46,696 nt of DNA from Clostridium sp. (GTDB taxonomy: Bacteria > Bacillota_A > Clostridia > Lachnospirales > Lachnospiraceae): NCBI GenBank assembly GCA_023666975.1, contig JAMPAW010000006.1:18871-65566 (forward strand), in the 5' to 3' direction. This document shows positions 43,828-46,696 of the stretch, piece after piece. Under the pieces are notes generated by a model. It saw only the letters and a list, made by a program, of their open reading frames with translations, searched no databases and was not told the origin of the DNA. Within the stretch, counting starts at the first letter, position 1, and each line of letters begins with the position of its first letter. A program made the position numbers and the translations under genes.

Positions 43828-45138
43828 ATGTCAGAGTTAATGCTTGCGTTAGAGCAGATTGAAAAGGAAAAGGGAATTGAGAGGGAGGTAATCATTGCGG
43901 CAATAGAAAAATCGCTGCTGGATGCATGTAAAAAGGATTTTGGCAAAAGTGAGAATATCACGGTGAATATGAGCCGTGAAACCGGAGATATCGAGGTGTT
44001 TGCGGGAAAGACTGTTGTAGAAGAGGTTGAAGATGGGGCAACAGAGATTTCCCTGGAGAATGCAAAAATGATTAGCTCCAAGTACGAAGTCGGAGATTTG
44101 GTGAATGTGGAAATTACGCCAAAGAATTTCGGCCGTATTGCCGCACAGCAGGCAAGAAGCGTGATTGTACAGGCGATTAAGGAAGAGGAAAAAAGGGCGC
44201 TTTACGGGCATTTCTACTGTAAAGAAAAAGATGTGGTTACCGGTGTGGTACAGCGCTATGTCGGAAAAAATATTTCGGTCAGTTTAGATGACAAGATGGA
44301 CGCTTTATTAATGGAGAATGAGCAGATAAAGACAGAGCATTATAAGCCGACCGACAGAATTAAGCTGTATATTGTGGAAGTGAAGGAGACGAACAGAGGA
44401 CCGAAAGTTATCGTATCCCGTACACACCCGGAGCTGGTAAAGCGTTTATTTGAAAAGGAAGTGACAGAGGTAGCCGACGGAACGGTAGAGATAAAGGCGA
44501 TATCCCGTGAAGCGGGGTCGCGCTCCAAAATTGCGGTCTGGTCAAATGATGCCAATGTTGATCCGGTTGGCGCATGTGTCGGAATGAACGGTAACAGGGT
44601 AAACACGATTGTGGACGATTTAAAGGGAGAGAAAATCGACATTATCACGTGGAGCGAGGACCCGGCAACGTTTATCGAAAATTCGTTAAGCCCGTCAAAG
44701 GTAGTATCTGTCCGTGTCAATGAAGAGGAAAAGAGTGCTTTTGTGGTGGTTCCGGATTATCAGCTCTCGCTGGCAATCGGTAAAGAGGGGCAAAATGCAA
44801 GACTGGCGGCGCGCCTTACCGGATATAAAATCGATATCAAGAGCGAGTCACAGGCGAGAGAAGCCTATGATTATGATGAGTATTATGACGACGAGGAATA
44901 TGCTGACGAGTATGATGAGGAATATGCTGACAGTTATGACGAAGCTGACGGATATGATGATTATGATGAGGATGCAGAGTATGTCGATGAAGGCTATGAT
45001 GAATCGGATTATACCGGTGAGGAAGTGGCAGAGGAAGAATACGATGACTATGCAGACGAGGAAGTGGCAGAGGAAGAATACGGCGACTATGCAGATGAGG
45101 ATACAGAGGGAGATAATGGCGAATATACCGATGAATAA
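43828..45138 (+). CDS. nusA: transcription termination/antitermination factor NusA with acidic tail
   Basis: A 436-residue NusA that binds RNA polymerase and RNA and controls pausing, termination and antitermination. The N-terminal domain runs to about 125. The S1 domain follows at about 130-200 (VVTGVVQRYVGKNI). KH1 and KH2 lie at about 200-345 (ACVGMNGNRVN and LAIGKEGQNARLAARL). The last 80 residues are almost entirely Asp, Glu, Tyr, Gly and Ala, longer than in Bacillus subtilis, and contain a 39-nt tandem duplication (45022-45060 and 45061-45099). Confidence 0.95.
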   Translation: MSELMLALEQIEKEKGIEREVIIAAIEKSLLDACKKDFGKSENITVNMSRETGDIEVFAGKTVVEEVEDGATEISLENAKMISSKYEVGDLVNVEITPKNFGRIAAQQARSVIVQAIKEEEKRALYGHFYCKEKDVVTGVVQRYVGKNISVSLDDKMDALLMENEQIKTEHYKPTDRIKLYIVEVKETNRGPKVIVSRTHPELVKRLFEKEVTEVADGTVEIKAISREAGSRSKIAVWSNDANVDPVGACVGMNGNRVNTIVDDLKGEKIDIITWSEDPATFIENSLSPSKVVSVRVNEEEKSAFVVVPDYQLSLAIGKEGQNARLAARLTGYKIDIKSESQAREAYDYDEYYDDEEYADEYDEEYADSYDEADGYDDYDEDAEYVDEGYDESDYTGEEVAEEEYDDYADEEVAEEEYGDYADEDTEGDNGEYTDE

Positions 45139-45251
45139 TTGATTTTTTTGGTATAGATTGGCAATTTTAGGCGTATGCTTTTATGTGGTGAATATTGTAT
45201 TGGCAATACTGCATAAGGCTTCTGGAAGTATGATGAAGACAAAAGGATGTG

Positions 45252-45530
45252 ATGGCGATGGCAAAGAAGACACCGCTTCGTAAATGTGTAGGTTGTGGTG
45301 AAATGATTGCAAAGAGAGATATGCTTCGTGTGATTAAGACGAAGGAAAATGAAATCAAACTTGACCCCACAGGTAAGGAAAATGGCAGAGGAGCATATCT
45401 GCATTTTAGTGGGGAATGTTTGGAGAAAGCCGTCAAATCCAGAGGACTGGAAAGGTCATTTAAAATGTCCATTGATGGGGATATTTACAATAAATTATAT
45501 GAGGAGTTGATGGGCATTGAAAAAGAATAG
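45252..45530 (+). CDS. ylxR: YlxR/RnpM family RNA-binding protein
   Basis: A 92-residue YlxR (DUF448). RKCVGCGEM at the N terminus and GRGAYLHF in the middle are the family signatures. Recent work links the family to RNase P regulation. ATG 45252 lies four bases after AAAAGGA; ATG 45258, ten bases after it, is equally plausible. The gap of 113 bp after nusA has only a short GTATTG/CAATAC palindrome (45197-45209). The next gene overlaps by 14 bp. Confidence 0.9.
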   Translation: MAMAKKTPLRKCVGCGEMIAKRDMLRVIKTKENEIKLDPTGKENGRGAYLHFSGECLEKAVKSRGLERSFKMSIDGDIYNKLYEELMGIEKE

Positions 45531-45828
45531 CGGGTTATCCATGCTGGGGCTGGCAACCAAGGCAGGCAAGATTGTCACCGGTGAATTTTCCACGGAACGG
45601 GCCGTGAAATCAGGTACGGCATTTCTGGTGGTTGTGGCGGCAGACGCTTCGGATAACACGAAGAAAAAATTCCGGAACATGTGTGAATATTATCAGGTGA
45701 CGATGAGGGAATTTTCGGATAAGATTTCACTGGGAAATGCCTGTGGCAAGGAATTTCGAGCCTCTCTGGCAGTGGTGGATATGGGATTGGCACAGGCAGT
45801 TGAGAAAGCGATTGATAAGGTTGAGTAA
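45517..45828 (+). CDS. ylxQ: L7Ae-family ribosomal protein YlxQ
   Basis: A 103-residue L7Ae/L30e/S12e/Gadd45-type RNA-binding protein. GLATKAGKIVTGEFSTERAV and FLVVVAADAS are typical. The TTG start (45517) overlaps ylxR by 14 bp and follows AGGAG by 11 bases. It probably binds K-turn RNA. The order ylxR-ylxQ-infB is conserved. Confidence 0.9.
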   Translation: MKKNSGLSMLGLATKAGKIVTGEFSTERAVKSGTAFLVVVAADASDNTKKKFRNMCEYYQVTMREFSDKISLGNACGKEFRASLAVVDMGLAQAVEKAIDKVE

Positions 45829-45843
45829 TTGGAGGTGCAGTAA

Positions 45844-46696
45844 TTGGCAAAGATTAGAGTATATGAGCTGGCAAAAGGCTTAGATAAAGACAGCAAAGAA
45901 ATTATTGAGGTGCTGAAAAAAAACGGTGTGGAGGTCAAGAACCATATGAGCTCCGTAACGGACGAAGAGGCACAGAAAGTAAGGGAGCGCTTTTTGGGAA
46001 AAGCGGCAGTGAAAGCATCGTCGGAGGGACAGCCTGCGGAAAAGGCGGCACCGAAGCAGGAGGCGGAAGCGAAAAGTGCGGGAGAGAAAAAGAATGTAGT
46101 TCCTGTGCAGAGCAGTCAGGGCGAGCACAGACCGCAAGGCGACCGAAGGGAGATGAATGGCAGCCGTCCGCAAGGCGAGCGCAGACCGCAGGGTGACCGG
46201 AGAGAGATGAACGGCAGCCGTCCACAGGGCGAGCGCAGACCGCAGGGTGACCGGAGAGAGATGAACGGCAGCCGTCCACAGGGCGAGCGCAGATTCCAAG
46301 GCGACCGGAGAGAGATGAATGGCAATCGTCCGCAGGGTGAGCGCAGACCGCAGGGTGACCGGAGAGAGATGAACGGCAGCCGTCCGCAAGGCGAGCACAG
46401 GCCACAAGGCGACCGAAGCGGCGGACGTCCACAAGGCGAGCGCAGATTTCAGGGAGAGAGAAAGGAATTTGGCAATCGTCCGCAAGGCGAGCGCAGACCA
46501 CAGGGTGACCGGAAAAATTTTGGCGGAGGACGCTCACAGGGAGAAAAAAGAGATTTTGGCGGAAGCCGTGGTGGGAGGAGAGAAGAAAAAATATCGATTC
46601 CTGCACCGATGGACCGTGCATCTATGGACCGTGACCGGTTAAAGCGGCATAAAGATAAAAAAGAGCGGGATAAGAGTTCTCTGTATGAGGACGGCG
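45844..46696 (+). CDS. infB: translation initiation factor IF-2, N-terminal part
   Basis: The first 284 residues of IF-2; the gene runs past the window end. A TTG start (45844) lies six bases after GGAGGTG. Residues 1-50 are the IF2_N domain (AKIRVYELAKGLDKDSKEII). Residues of about 91-245 are low-complexity and repetitive, rich in Arg, Gln and Gly, before a conserved region near PMDRASMDRDRL. The GTPase domain lies outside the window. Confidence 0.93.
   Translation, partial: MAKIRVYELAKGLDKDSKEIIEVLKKNGVEVKNHMSSVTDEEAQKVRERFLGKAAVKASSEGQPAEKAAPKQEAEAKSAGEKKNVVPVQSSQGEHRPQGDRREMNGSRPQGERRPQGDRREMNGSRPQGERRPQGDRREMNGSRPQGERRFQGDRREMNGNRPQGERRPQGDRREMNGSRPQGEHRPQGDRSGGRPQGERRFQGERKEFGNRPQGERRPQGDRKNFGGGRSQGEKRDFGGSRGGRREEKISIPAPMDRASMDRDRLKRHKDKKERDKSSLYEDG
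46117..46560 (+). repeat. 54-nt tandem repeat inside infB
   Basis: An 18-codon unit encoding about RPQGERRPQGDRREMNGS is repeated nearly intact five times and then in degenerate form three or four times. It lies wholly within the IF-2 reading frame and produces spurious frames on the minus strand. Copy number is likely to vary between strains. Confidence 0.9.

Noticed and set aside
44714..45142. Met/Arg-rich frame on the plus strand inside nusA
   Set aside because: It is the shifted reading of the acidic Asp/Glu/Tyr tail and has no independent start signals.
45197..45209. Short palindrome between nusA and ylxR as a terminator or operator
   Set aside because: Only six-base arms, no T run, and the genes are normally co-transcribed.
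46117..46560. Regular repeats that could suggest a CRISPR array
   Set aside because: The units are contiguous, without unique spacers, and stay in the infB reading frame.
45880..46621. Long open frames on the minus strand opposite infB
   Set aside because: They are mirror images of the repetitive Arg/Gln/Gly coding sequence, and have no ribosome binding site.

Overview
The window is chromosomal DNA of a clostridial Firmicute, most likely a member of the Lachnospiraceae. Supporting features are AGGAGG-type ribosome binding sites, TTG and GTG starts, an IspH reductase fused to S1 domains, a SEDS/PBP/sortase B cluster, a PolA whose proofreading domain has decayed, and the rimP-nusA-ylxR-ylxQ-infB order. 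Most of the window is conserved housekeeping DNA interrupted by accessory blocks. Family names are assigned from motifs and remembered family architecture; no database search was possible.

Layout. (1) 1-3748: a three-gene operon behind its own promoter, encoding a dynamin-like GTPase, a two-TM membrane protein and a zinc-ribbon protein; it is the best candidate here for an undescribed system. (2) 3899-5152: a BaiN/HI0933-type flavoprotein. (3) 5153-9947: an accessory block between the flavoprotein and cmk. It holds two DUF3137 membrane proteins, a palindromic MITE, a TA-flanked IS630-family element whose transposase needs a -1 frameshift, and a second 210-bp fold-back element in the cmk leader. 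A remnant of the second element lies at the left edge of the block. (4) 9948-12747: cmk and ispH-S1, ending at a terminator. (5) 12846-14728: cheR and a convergent RNase H-like exonuclease. (6) 14874-23029: ruvA, ruvB, zapA, a U32 hydroxylation protein, an FtsW/RodA protein, a class B PBP and sortase B, so recombination, division and wall synthesis genes lie together. (7) 23155-31437: a looser accessory stretch with a Nudix hydrolase, an orphan solute-binding lipoprotein, an AAA-ATPase/PD-(D/E)XK protein, an Xre regulator divergent from a secreted protein, a VapBC-like pair, a YccF protein and tRNA-Leu(CAA). (8) 31436-37117: an Xre-type regulator divergent from mutY, an anti-sigma-like protein, polA and coaE. 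(9) 37167-42272: an FtsA-like ATPase, a GGDEF cyclase and ackA. (10) 42378-46696: the YceD protein and L32, then rimP-nusA-ylxR-ylxQ-infB; infB runs off the window.

Working together: cmk/ispH, ruvAB, polA/mutY and the nusA-infB cluster serve nucleotide, isoprenoid, repair and gene-expression functions. ZapA, the SEDS-PBP pair and the FtsA-like protein point to division and envelope assembly. The dynamin triad and the DUF3137 pair are uncharacterised membrane modules. No CRISPR array, rRNA, prophage or recognised riboswitch was seen.
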